From NCBI GenBank assembly GCA_013203855.1, contig JABMPG010000563.1:1-10130 (forward strand): 10,130 nt of DNA. Direction: 5' to 3'. Shown here one piece after another: positions 1 to 7,507 of this stretch. The notes below the pieces were generated by a model. The model had not been told where the DNA came from. It saw only the letters and a program-made list of their open reading frames with translations, and made no database searches. A program made the translations under genes and the position numbers. Source of the stretch: a bacterium (lineage in GTDB: Bacteria; Sumerlaeota; Sumerlaeia; UBA8349). Numbering within the stretch: position 1 is the stretch's first letter; each line of letters starts with the position of its first letter.

Positions 1-143
1 ATCTGAGGACCCGCCAGGTGGACCTCAGCGGCCAAGAGAAGGAAAAACCCGTCACGCTGGAGGCGGAAATCATCCCGGATATCGCCGGTGTTGCCGTTGA
101 AGTAAAACCTCCCAGCGTAAAGGTTACCTTCAAGATCAGTCAG
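1..143 (-). other. Shifted-frame continuation of the lyase gene, running off the window
   Basis: Directly after the TGA at 140-142 the overlapping frame starting at 143 stays open for 47 codons to the window edge. It reads like folded protein: LTDLEGNLYAGRFYFNGNTG, then DIRDDFRLQRDGFFLLLAAE. The preceding frame ends ELTVKDRVAVR, so the joined text resembles one continuous beta-sandwich strand pattern. Adding one C to make CGC CTG would join the two frames. The local sequence GTCCGCTGA is not a standard slippery heptamer, so programmed frameshifting is unlikely. This is either real gene decay or a one-base assembly error. Confidence 0.6.
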
Positions 144-1732
144 CGGACCGCCACCCGGTCTTTCACCGTCAGCTCCTGCGCGTCCCAGGCCACATCCCGG
201 TCCCACGTCTTCGCTTTTTCATAGTTGCCCGCCGCGTGAACGATCACTTCTCCGCCCGTTTCGTCCAGGCACCGCACGTCGATATTGGCATGAACTTTGG
301 GAGAACTGGTTTCTCCGCCCACCTGCAGGACGTTATGCCCCACCAGGCTCTGCATCTGCTTAATTCCTTCCTGACGATAGGAAGGGGTCCCCGATTCGAT
401 CAGAACGGGCTGGCCCGCGACGGTGAAGTTCACGTGGCCCCGATCATGGTGGTCGTGCTTGTCCTGAGAATGGCCCCCTCGCACCCAGACGCCCGATGCG
501 TCGTCCGCCCAACTGCTGCGCCAGTTCACCCGCCGCGCATGTTCATAGGCCCCGTATAGAGGCGGCTCTTGCACCCGGTTGGGATCGCCGGCGAGAAGGA
601 GCAAAGCATAGAAGCCTTTCGCCGGGCCATCCAATTGCTCCTGGATCACCCAGTTCAGATAGGGATGATCGCAGAGCGCGGCGACCTGGGTGATGATAGG
701 CGCGAGATAGATCTCGTCGTCATACATGTTTCGGGAGGCCGTCCAACAGTCAAAGCAGTTGATGAGCATGCGTCCGGGCTGAAAATGATGAGCATACCAG
801 ACCGGGAACCCTTTCAGAAACGGATGGTCCAGCAGCCGCTTGTCCCCATTCATGGCCATGAATCGGCCAGTCAGGAGCAGAGAAGGAACCGTCCACGATC
901 CGGCATAGGTGAAACCCTCGCAGTAGGCTCCCTCTTCCCCCAGCGCCGCCAGAGTTTCCTCAAGCCGCGCGATGCCGTATTCATACGCCTCCGCATGGTT
1001 CTCACGGCCGAGCGCCGTGCAGGCGATCACCAGACCGCTGGCGGGAACGACCCACTGGTTCATGTTCACCGCGTGAGACTTCACATACCAGGGCCGTTTG
1101 TTCTCCCAGTCGTCGACCACATACCCGATCTCCCGTTCGAGGAGCGCCTGCACCCGACTCAGGATTTCCACGGGGAGCGCACCTTCGGGAAGAAGATGAA
1201 GCGTAAGCGCCAGGCCCTGGATCGAAGCCCCCGTGGCGAGCCAGACGCCCTTGTTATCCCCGCCCCAGCCCCATCGCTGCAGTGGATCCCATGTCAAAAC
1301 CTCCTCCAACTGCGCGACGATCCGGTCCAGAAGCGGCTTCTCACCAGTGAGGCGGTAGGCCGCGGCCAGAAGAGGCAATTGCTCGGCGAGTTGCCGGGAA
1401 GCGCCCACATCGTAAACCGCCTGCAGGAAACGCAACGCCACGTCCGCCTTTCCCGCCTCCACCAGATGCTTCGGCTCGCCCACATATTTCTCTGGCGGGA
1501 ACTCAACCTCCCGAACTACCAGCGGCTCGTCAACCAGACTTCGGGCCCTGTCGAGAACCGCATTCACTCGCGCGACGTCCTTTCCGGACTGGATCTCCGT
1601 CCGAAGCGCATCCACAGGTCGAGTGAAAGAATACTCCGCATCGGACACCTCACCCGACCCGGTCCGAACCATCAGAAACAGCACGGCGCAGAGGATGAAA
1701 ACGCAAGAAACGCGGTGGGGAGAATAGGACAT
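140..1732 (-). CDS. Exported heparinase II/III-like polysaccharide lyase (C-terminal part displaced by frameshift)
   Basis: Likely cleaves acidic polysaccharide by beta-elimination outside the cytoplasm; the substrate cannot be told. ATG at 1732 is preceded by GAGGAGG with a 6-nt spacer, and the product starts with a signal peptide (hydrophobic residues about 8-22). An in-frame start 38 codons upstream is rejected because it lacks the signal peptide. Residues about 40-390 are helical and match the alpha/alpha-toroid of these lyases, with the family-like stretches SHAVNMNQW (219-227) and EGAYCEGFTY (267-276), which hold candidate catalytic Asn, His and Tyr. Residues 418-473 match the start of the heparinase II/III beta-sandwich: a His/Asp-rich loop (HDHHDRGH, 426-433), then IESGTPSY and GHNVLQVGG. 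The frame stops after 530 residues inside this domain, which is early for the family. Family assignment is strong; specificity is unknown. Confidence 0.8.
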   Translation of the reverse strand: MSYSPHRVSCVFILCAVLFLMVRTGSGEVSDAEYSFTRPVDALRTEIQSGKDVARVNAVLDRARSLVDEPLVVREVEFPPEKYVGEPKHLVEAGKADVALRFLQAVYDVGASRQLAEQLPLLAAAYRLTGEKPLLDRIVAQLEEVLTWDPLQRWGWGGDNKGVWLATGASIQGLALTLHLLPEGALPVEILSRVQALLEREIGYVVDDWENKRPWYVKSHAVNMNQWVVPASGLVIACTALGRENHAEAYEYGIARLEETLAALGEEGAYCEGFTYAGSWTVPSLLLTGRFMAMNGDKRLLDHPFLKGFPVWYAHHFQPGRMLINCFDCWTASRNMYDDEIYLAPIITQVAALCDHPYLNWVIQEQLDGPAKGFYALLLLAGDPNRVQEPPLYGAYEHARRVNWRSSWADDASGVWVRGGHSQDKHDHHDRGHVNFTVAGQPVLIESGTPSYRQEGIKQMQSLVGHNVLQVGGETSSPKVHANIDVRCLDETGGEVIVHAAGNYEKAKTWDRDVAWDAQELTVKDRVAVR

Positions 1733-1792
1733 CGGAAGCCTCCTCAAGAAAGGGTTGGACGGCTCTCGAACAGAGAAAGGCCGCACACCAGA

Positions 1793-1821
1793 ATGATGGA
1801 CGGGCGAGACCTTCTTGACAA
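1793..1821 (-). promoter_or_regulatory. Candidate sigma70-type promoter for the lyase gene
   Basis: On the minus strand TTGTCA (1816-1821, 5/6 to consensus) is followed after 17 nt by CATCAT (1793-1798, 4/6). It lies about 60 nt before the lyase ATG and beyond the hairpin that follows the secretin gene, where an independent promoter would be expected. The match is weak and rests on pattern only. Confidence 0.3.
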
Positions 1822-1897
1822 CCGGAAAAACTCTCCCGAGGAACAAGCGGGGCGCACCCGAAACCGTGCCTGAACCGTGCAGCGATCCGATAACGAA

Positions 1898-1937
1898 GCC
1901 GTGGGTTGAATCGCGTCATTGCGATTCAACCCACGGC
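1898..1937 (-). terminator. Perfect 17-bp hairpin downstream of the secretin operon
   Basis: Arms GCCGTGGGTTGAATCGC (1898-1914) and GCGATTCAACCCACGGC (1921-1937) pair perfectly around a 6-nt loop. It begins 36 nt after the stop of the minus-strand secretin gene. On that strand it is followed by TTCGTTAT, a poor U-tract, so this is either a weakly canonical intrinsic terminator or a hairpin protecting the 3' end. It separates the secretin pair from the lyase gene. Confidence 0.65.
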
Positions 1938-1973
1938 ACCCATGACAGCGGTTCTGATTCGATAGAGCCGATC

Positions 1974-3635
1974 CTACTCCGAAAGCCCGCCCAGCAGCCA
2001 CTGGTCGAACCCGAAAGGATTGGAGGGAACCTCGACATCCTTGAGACCTTCGACGCCCACTTTCTCTCTCGCCTTGTCCAGAGAAAGCGGCATGGCGATC
2101 TTGCTCGGCGACTGAACGCTGACATGCGTCGTTAGCGTCACGACTAGATCGCTGGTCCGTTTCGATTTCACATCCTGTCCGACCAGGTACTTCACGCCCG
2201 GGATGGCCGAGAGAAACGGCATGCCCGCGTACTGCTTCGCCTGCTGGCGGCGCTTGAGACCCGCCAGCGCAATCGTTTCCCCGTCCCGTGTCCGCACGAG
2301 AGTCTCGATGGAACGCTGGGCAACCATCGGCAGGCCCTGGGGCGTGCTTCCCGTCACGCTTGAGACGCTGACCCGAACTGCCATTTCAGTGCTCTCCAGG
2401 CCCACTGCGGGCAAAATATCAAGAAAGACCCCGACCTGGCCCGAATGATCGTAGTTTAGAAAACGGTCCCAAGCGCCAAGATCCCCCGCATTGCCTGTGT
2501 CGTCGCCTTCACCCCTCTCTACGCGCTTTCGCGCCCGACTATAGGGCTTCTTCTCCAGATCGCCCGAAGACACGATAGAAGTCACCGGCGAGGACGAAGC
2601 CCAGAAAGCCGGAGTCCCGCTGCGGGTCTGCAAGTTAGGAGAGACCAGAACCTTCGCCTTCCCGCGACTCTGCAGGAAATCAAGATAGGCAGCGGTGAAC
2701 CACGCACTATAGGCGGCATAGCGCTGAGTCCCGCTGATCTCAGACTTCACTGTCTGGCCGGAGGCATCGGCCGCTTCGCCCGGCGTGAAAGGAGCAAAGA
2801 TGCTGCTGGCGCCCTTAAACCACTGCACGGACTTCTCGGCGGCAAAGATGAACTCGAACAGGTTTCGCCCCGGGCCGTTCTTCCAGGCGAGATAATCCAG
2901 GCCCAGACGCATGTCGTCCTGGTCGACGATCTCGTAAAACTTGGCCTCCACCAGAATCTCGCTCACCGGAATATCGGCGGCGGTCGTCACGGCCATGTAG
3001 TTTGCGATCTGTGCGCTGTCGTTGTAGTGCGTCGCCGAGTTGTTCAAAGGATCGAAAGTAGTGGAGGCCGGCGCTCCTCCCGCATAGTCACCGGCCAGAA
3101 AGTCGGTTCGCCGCACGTCCCGGAATTTCGGCTGAAAGATGACAATCTCGGTGCCGTCCTGCGCCGAGGTCACCCACTCCCGATCGAGAGCCGCGACCGC
3201 ATCCCTCAGATACGGCAGTTGAAAACTTGGGCAAGTGACCTGAAGAAAATACTCTTTCTTGACCTTGTCCCGGATCACCTGCGCATTGCCCCCCTCCATC
3301 CGGCAGATCGCCCGAATAATTGGCCGAAGCTCCCGAGGGTTCGCGTTTCGCACCGGGATAAGAACCGGAACGAACTCATTGACGAGGGCCTTCTGGTCGG
3401 TACGAAGGACCCGCATCGTTCCGCTTTCGGTATCCAGATTGATCTGCTCGTCCTGGTTGATATAGTCGTTGATGCGGCTGTTGCTTTCCCCGTCGGAAAA
3501 CCCGGCCCGCGGGCTGGGATTCCCCCCGCGCTGGATACCCTCGGAGAAGTCGAAGTAGCTCGCGCCCGCCGGAAGCGTGATCAGACAGCTGATAGCCGCG
3601 ATCAGAAGGGTCAAGCGATGGATCGTCTTTCTCAT
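1974..3635 (-). CDS. Secretin-family outer-membrane protein, second of a tandem pair
   Basis: Predicted subunit of an outer-membrane multimeric channel of the type II/III secretin family, 553 aa. ATG at 3635 has AGGAGA 7 nt upstream and begins a signal peptide (about 1-26, ending LPAGAS). A start 23 codons earlier would overlap the preceding gene and lose that signal. Residues about 75-160 resemble the small N-domain of its neighbour. The secretin core starts at VSEILVEAKFYEI (224-236). AWKNGPG (250-256) follows RLGLDY, at the place where typical secretins have NLGIQW. The conserved end spans 436-506, with GLP...R...T..RTRDGETIALAGL and MPFLSAIPGVKYL. Unlike its neighbour it has a charged insert (about 361-390) and a 47-residue C-terminal extension (507-553), which could serve as a partner-binding tail. 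It starts 31 nt after the first secretin, so the two are almost surely one operon. System type is unknown. Confidence 0.85.
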   Translation of the reverse strand: MRKTIHRLTLLIAAISCLITLPAGASYFDFSEGIQRGGNPSPRAGFSDGESNSRINDYINQDEQINLDTESGTMRVLRTDQKALVNEFVPVLIPVRNANPRELRPIIRAICRMEGGNAQVIRDKVKKEYFLQVTCPSFQLPYLRDAVAALDREWVTSAQDGTEIVIFQPKFRDVRRTDFLAGDYAGGAPASTTFDPLNNSATHYNDSAQIANYMAVTTAADIPVSEILVEAKFYEIVDQDDMRLGLDYLAWKNGPGRNLFEFIFAAEKSVQWFKGASSIFAPFTPGEAADASGQTVKSEISGTQRYAAYSAWFTAAYLDFLQSRGKAKVLVSPNLQTRSGTPAFWASSSPVTSIVSSGDLEKKPYSRARKRVERGEGDDTGNAGDLGAWDRFLNYDHSGQVGVFLDILPAVGLESTEMAVRVSVSSVTGSTPQGLPMVAQRSIETLVRTRDGETIALAGLKRRQQAKQYAGMPFLSAIPGVKYLVGQDVKSKRTSDLVVTLTTHVSVQSPSKIAMPLSLDKAREKVGVEGLKDVEVPSNPFGFDQWLLGGLSE

Positions 3636-3666
3636 TTCATTATCTCCTATGCGTGATTCGACAGAG

Positions 3667-5085
3667 TCAAGGCTGGACACGGCTGATGGTCTCGCGCTGC
3701 GCAACGGTCAGGCCGTCGTCCCGGATGATATGGGGCGAGACCACCTGGACGACGGTCGTAACATGTCGAGAGGTCGACTCGCGGCCGAACAAGTACCCCA
3801 GCACCGGAATCGAGCCCAGGATCGGAACCTTGTTCGAACTCTTCACCGTGCGTTCCCGGTTCAGTCCGCCCAAGACGATCTCCTCGCCGTCACGCGCCCG
3901 GATGGTCGTCTCCGTCTCCCGAAGATTGACTTGCGGAACTCCCGTCCCGTCAAACCCCATCAGGTCCGAAACACGCGTATAGATCTCAATCGAAATATCC
4001 TCCAGCGCGATCGTCGGCACGACCTCCATCTCGATCCCGACCTCGGCGATGGCATTTCGCACCCGCCGCGCGTTCACCGGTGCGCCCAGCAGATCCTGCC
4101 CCGGCGCCTCAGGCAGAATGTCGGCCGTGACCGCCCCCGGATCGGAGTAGAAGTAGGGAATCTCCTCAGTGGATGAGAAAGACGCGTGCTGATTGTTCAA
4201 AACCGTCACGCTTGAGTCGGTAAGGACCTCCGCCTTCCCCTGGATCGCGAGATAATCGAAGAACGCCGAAGGCACATCCGCGTAGATGGCCGTGTGATAA
4301 CCGTGAGAGTTCATGCTCTGCTGGGGCAGACCCGGCGTACCCGCCCCCGAGTCGAACTGCGTTGGCGAACCATTGTCGATGCGCGCGAACTCATAGTAGG
4401 AGCCCCCGGAAAAGAGAGCCTGCCCCGGACCGTTTTTCCAAGCATGAAAATCGAGGCCCAGCGCGCCGTCGTTCTTCACGTCCACCTCATAGAGCCGGGC
4501 CGATAAACTCACCTGCGGAGTGGGGATATCGTACAGTTCCAGACCGGAGAGAATCGCCTTGATCCCTCCCGGCGCGCCGTGAATCAAAAGAGAATTCGTC
4601 TCGTCATCCGACAGAATCTCGTTGTCGCTTCCCCCATACAGAAACAGATTGGCAACGAAATCCGGATCGAAAACGCTGCGGTTCTTGACCGGCACGTACG
4701 CAAACTTGCTCCCGCTCGAAGATGAAAGATCCGCGCGATCCGTCTCGGCCATGACCTGATCGATAAGGGGCAGCTGATACTCCGGCACGACCACCAGGAC
4801 AAGGCCGCTCTTGCCGTCCGGCGCCATATAGGTGTCGATCACGCCTTCCTCCGCCCCGATAAAATCGCCGAACTTGCGCACGGCGAACCGCCCGGGGTTG
4901 ACGTTCGTGAATTCATACACCTTCGGGACGTAACGGTTGATCTGAGCTTTGTTCGAGGTTCGCAGCACCTTGACCACGTGATTGGCCTGGTTCTCCGGAG
5001 CGGCGGGATCGGAACTGGCGGCCAAGGATGCCGATCCGAGGCATGTCATCATGACAACGGCGACGATGAAGATGATGGGGCGCAT
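3667..5085 (-). CDS. Secretin-family outer-membrane protein, first of a tandem pair
   Basis: Predicted outer-membrane secretin subunit, 472 aa. ATG at 5085 gives a standard signal peptide (residues 1 to about 22, ending SASLAA) and has GAAAGGG 12 nt upstream. In-frame starts at 5139 and 5130 are rejected because a good -10 element (5118-5123) lies between them and 5085. Residues about 45-120 form a small mixed N-domain. DDETNSLLIHGAPGGIKAI (160-178) is the usual N-domain end before a secretin. IPTPQVSLSARLYEV (187-201) opens the secretin core, followed by ALGLDFHAWKNGPG (208-221). Residues 383-454 carry the classic signature VPQVNLRETETTIRARDGEE, IVLGGL and ILGSIPVLGYLFG. It is short for GspD, with few N-domains. 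The AWKNGPG motif and the VLRT..KA..N..VP stretch show that it is a paralogue of the next gene. No ATPase or pilin gene is adjacent. Confidence 0.87.
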   Translation of the reverse strand: MRPIIFIVAVVMMTCLGSASLAASSDPAAPENQANHVVKVLRTSNKAQINRYVPKVYEFTNVNPGRFAVRKFGDFIGAEEGVIDTYMAPDGKSGLVLVVVPEYQLPLIDQVMAETDRADLSSSSGSKFAYVPVKNRSVFDPDFVANLFLYGGSDNEILSDDETNSLLIHGAPGGIKAILSGLELYDIPTPQVSLSARLYEVDVKNDGALGLDFHAWKNGPGQALFSGGSYYEFARIDNGSPTQFDSGAGTPGLPQQSMNSHGYHTAIYADVPSAFFDYLAIQGKAEVLTDSSVTVLNNQHASFSSTEEIPYFYSDPGAVTADILPEAPGQDLLGAPVNARRVRNAIAEVGIEMEVVPTIALEDISIEIYTRVSDLMGFDGTGVPQVNLRETETTIRARDGEEIVLGGLNRERTVKSSNKVPILGSIPVLGYLFGRESTSRHVTTVVQVVSPHIIRDDGLTVAQRETISRVQP

Positions 5086-5117
5086 GTGTGGGCGTTTCCC
5101 TTTCAAAGGTTTACTGG

Positions 5118-5147
5118 ATTTTAACACCATGCTATTCATTCAGTAAA
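5118..5147 (-). promoter_or_regulatory. Candidate promoter of the tandem secretin operon
   Basis: On the minus strand TTTACT (5142-5147, 4/6 to TTGACA) is followed after 18 nt by TAAAAT (5118-5123, 5/6 to TATAAT). Transcription would begin near 5110, giving a leader of about 25 nt before the ATG at 5085 that includes the GAAAGGG ribosome-binding site. This position also argues against the two earlier in-frame ATGs. Confidence 0.5.
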
Positions 5148-5318
5148 GCGGATAGCGTTAGCGGTGCGATAGGGCAGAATGGTTCTCTGGATAAACAGAT
5201 CTTCTGCGACGCAGCCCCATCCGGTCCGCTAGCAGGACCACGAGAGATGGTACGTCAAACACGTTAGGCCAAAGCTAGAAACAGATGAGCACGAGGTTAA
5301 GGGAGCGAGAGGCGACCA
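5148..5318. other. Intergenic stretch between lipoprotein and secretin genes
   Basis: This stretch follows the lipoprotein stop and precedes the candidate secretin promoter. A short inverted repeat, GGTCC at 5223-5227 with GGACC at 5235-5239, brackets the palindrome GCTAGC but has no following U-tract, so I do not call a terminator. No convincing open frame or RNA gene was seen. Confidence 0.4.
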
Positions 5319-6065
5319 TCACCGAACAAACGCGCCATACGGATCAACCCGGAATTTCACCGGCGAGACCGTCCCGGCCGAATCTTCACTTTCAGGCTGG
5401 AGAGTGACCCACCATTCAAGAAGACCCAGTTCGTTTTCCACCAGTGTGGCCTGCCCCGAGGATGCCGGATGCCGGAAGGCTTCCCGCGCCAGACGAACGG
5501 CTTCCTCCTCCACAAGAACCCCATCCCGATCCCGCTCCCAGAGAGTCTCACCTTCCACGCGAAAGATCGCCACCGGCGAGATCACCGGCCCCGGAACCGT
5601 CGTCGGCTCCAGCAGGAGAGGAGAAAAGTAGGCCTGAAGCAGAAAATCGCCCGGCCGCTGAGTGAGATGGACGAAGCCGAACCGCCGGCTCACTTTCTCA
5701 CCCGGCCCGAGAACAGTCTTCTCTGCCTTGATCCCCCGTTTCGGGAAAACCGGATCCCGCTTGACCACCGCTCCGCCGTTCTTTTCACCGAACTGGAACC
5801 GAAGGTTGGACACGGCGGAAGGAGCCGCGAGGAATGGCACGAAGACGGCCTGATCCCGGTCCGAGACGTTCACCAACTCCACCGTGCACCGCACCATCTC
5901 ACCGGGACGATAGACTTCCTGATTCAAACTCAGGCCCAGTTCCAAAGGCGAGCGCATTTCCCGCGTCCGGGCGCAGGAAACGGCGAACAGAAGGACCAAC
6001 ATCGCCAGAAAAGAAAGAGGGGGCCGGAGAGCCCGGCTCGATGGGAAAATCCCGTTTTGTTTCAC
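5319..6065 (-). CDS. Putative lipoprotein with an Ig-like (BsuPI-type) domain
   Basis: Function unknown; probably an envelope lipoprotein of 248 aa. The start is GTG at 6065, overlapping the stop of the ligase gene as GTGA, with GGAG 9 nt upstream, so translation is probably coupled. A hydrophobic stretch (about 17-30) ends in AVSC at Cys31, a loose lipobox because Leu is not at -3. Residues about 40-170 look like a beta-sandwich: LELGLSLNQEVYRPGEMVRC followed by TVELVNVSD is the pattern of BsuPI-like or similar Ig-fold domains, and VLGPGEKVSRRF and RPGDFLLQAYF fit later strands. Residues about 185-248 have EEEAVRLAREAF, then LLEWWVTLQPE and VKFRVDPYGAFV, which resembles a PepSY-like repeat. 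Domain names are from pattern only. No partner is evident beyond the overlapping ligase gene. Confidence 0.7.
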   Translation of the reverse strand: MKQNGIFPSSRALRPPLSFLAMLVLLFAVSCARTREMRSPLELGLSLNQEVYRPGEMVRCTVELVNVSDRDQAVFVPFLAAPSAVSNLRFQFGEKNGGAVVKRDPVFPKRGIKAEKTVLGPGEKVSRRFGFVHLTQRPGDFLLQAYFSPLLLEPTTVPGPVISPVAIFRVEGETLWERDRDGVLVEEEAVRLAREAFRHPASSGQATLVENELGLLEWWVTLQPESEDSAGTVSPVKFRVDPYGAFVR

Positions 6066-7411
6066 GATTGTCCACTCCCGGCCGTAGCCTCGTAGCCTCT
6101 CAAATCCAGCACCCGCTTGGCCTTCCCGGAGCCGCGCTCGAGCGTCCGATGCTCCACCAGCGTCAACTTGAAGGACACCCCAAGGGTCGTGCGAAGCCGG
6201 CTTTCCAGTTCGCGCTCCATATGCCGCAATTCCTTCATTTCGTCAGAGAACAACTCCGGCGAAACCTCGACCTGGATCTCCAACTCATCCAGGTTCCCCC
6301 GTCTACGAATGATCAGCAGATAATGGGGCTCAGTGCCTCCCATGTCCAGAAGCACCTGCTCGACCTGCGAGGGAAAAAGATTCACCCCACGCACGATCAG
6401 CATGTCATCCGTCCGGCCGATGACCTTGGTCATGCGCCGCGTAGTCCGGCCGCAGGCACAAGGCTCCTCGATCAGGCGGCAAAGGTCGCGCGTGCGGTAG
6501 CGCAGCACCGAAAAAGCCTCCCGGGTCAGTGGCGTAATGACCAACTCCCCGATCTCGCCGGCCGCCGCCGGCTCCTCGGTCTCAGGATTGATGTGCTCAA
6601 CTAAAAAGTGGTCCTCCTGCAGATGCATCCCCTGCTTCACCTCGCATTCGCCCGAGACGCCCGGCCCGATGATCTCGGACAGGCCATAGTTGTCCGTCGC
6701 GCTGATCCCCAGGCGCGTCTCGATCTCCCGACGCATGCTCTCCGTCCAAGGCTCACCGCCAAAGAGACCGACGCGCAGGGCGATGTCAGCGGGGCCGAGG
6801 CCGGCCTCGGCCAGAACTTCGGCCAAATGGAGGCTGTAACTCGGCGTGCAGACCAGGACCGTCGGGCGCAGGTCGCGCAAAAGCTGGACCTGCCGCTGCG
6901 TATTGCCTCCCGAGACCGGAATCACGCAGGCGCCCAAGCGCTCCATCCCATAGTGAAGGCCGAAGCCGCCGGTAAACAGCCCATAGCCGAAAGCGATGTG
7001 AACGATATCATCGGAGCGCACGCCAGCGCCCACCGCCAGCCGCGCCACAAGCTCCGCCCACGTCTCCAGATCCCGGCGCGTATACGCTACCACCGTTGGC
7101 CTTCCCGTCGTGCCAGTCGAACAATGCAGCCGGGCCGCCTGCGAAAGTGGCACGGCAAGCATCCCGTACGGATAGTGGTCCCGCAGATCCTGCTTGGTCG
7201 TAAACGGAATACGGCGAACATCCTCAAGCGACCGGATATCCTCGGGCTTCACCCCGGCCAGGCCGAGCCGATCCTTGTAGAACCCCACATTATCCCCGAG
7301 ATGACGGACCATGTGACGCAGGCGCTCCACCTGGAGGCTCTCAAGGTGCCCACGATCCATCGACTCATGTTCCGGATTCCAGATACGGCATTGGGCTTTC
7401 AAATCAGGCAT
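6062..7411 (-). CDS. paaK: Phenylacetate-CoA ligase family enzyme
   Basis: Adenylate-forming ligase expected to convert phenylacetate or a related aryl acid, ATP and CoA to the acyl-CoA, AMP and pyrophosphate in the cytoplasm. At 449 aa it is close to the usual PaaK length. ATG at 7411 matches the normal N-terminus (MPDLKAQCRIWNPEHESMDR); an in-frame start 26 codons upstream adds unrelated low-complexity sequence. No clear ribosome-binding site is seen. Motifs in order: CSTGTTGRPT (97-106, nucleotide loop), FGYGLFTGGFG (141-151), NYGLSEIIGPG (241-251), YRTRDL (305-310), PCACGR (317-322), GRTDDMLIVRGVNLFPSQVE (332-351), and a C-terminal GSGKAKRV with the likely catalytic Lys (430 or 432). No key motif is missing. 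No other phenylacetate-degradation gene is adjacent, so it may activate an aryl acid in another pathway, as such ligases do in some anaerobes. It overlaps the lipoprotein gene by 4 bp. Confidence 0.93.
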   Translation of the reverse strand: MPDLKAQCRIWNPEHESMDRGHLESLQVERLRHMVRHLGDNVGFYKDRLGLAGVKPEDIRSLEDVRRIPFTTKQDLRDHYPYGMLAVPLSQAARLHCSTGTTGRPTVVAYTRRDLETWAELVARLAVGAGVRSDDIVHIAFGYGLFTGGFGLHYGMERLGACVIPVSGGNTQRQVQLLRDLRPTVLVCTPSYSLHLAEVLAEAGLGPADIALRVGLFGGEPWTESMRREIETRLGISATDNYGLSEIIGPGVSGECEVKQGMHLQEDHFLVEHINPETEEPAAAGEIGELVITPLTREAFSVLRYRTRDLCRLIEEPCACGRTTRRMTKVIGRTDDMLIVRGVNLFPSQVEQVLLDMGGTEPHYLLIIRRRGNLDELEIQVEVSPELFSDEMKELRHMERELESRLRTTLGVSFKLTLVEHRTLERGSGKAKRVLDLRGYEATAGSGQS

Positions 7412-7421
7412 AAAAAACTCA

Positions 7422-7435
7422 AATTCGATCGAATT
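7422..7435. promoter_or_regulatory. 14-bp perfect palindrome before the ligase gene, possible operator
   Basis: AATTCGATCGAATT is a perfect palindrome, with further outer matches at 7419-7420 and 7437-7438. It ends 10 bp upstream of the ligase ATG, where a bound dimeric repressor would block the leader or promoter. It does not resemble the PaaX or PaaR sites I know. Regulatory function is inference. Confidence 0.35.
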
Positions 7436-7507
7436 GGACGGATGAGATAGGGAAGACCCGCCCCCAAAGCCCTCCCTCCACGACAGCAACCAGTCTGCCC
7501 CCGCCAG

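Noticed and set aside
138..148. Programmed ribosomal frameshift in the lyase gene
   Set aside because: GTCCGCTGA lacks an X XXY YYZ slippery heptamer, and no stimulatory structure was evident.
569..1873. Long plus-strand open frame (434 codons)
   Set aside because: Antisense to the lyase gene, no recognisable domain, basic and low-complexity composition typical of a mirror frame in GC-rich DNA.
5128..5139. Earlier in-frame ATGs for the first secretin
   Set aside because: No ribosome-binding site, and they lie between the -35 and -10 elements or just upstream of the -10; the ATG at 5085 starts a normal signal peptide.
5223..5239. GGTCC/GGACC hairpin as a terminator after the lipoprotein gene
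   Set aside because: Stem is only 5 bp and no U-tract follows.
5230..5258. TTGACG as -35 of a second secretin promoter
   Set aside because: No -10-like hexamer at the right distance (CTGCTA has no match to TATAAT).
5834..7450. Two plus-strand open frames of 256 and 280 codons
   Set aside because: Antisense to the lipoprotein and ligase genes; the minus-strand ligase is unmistakable and these frames carry no family motif.
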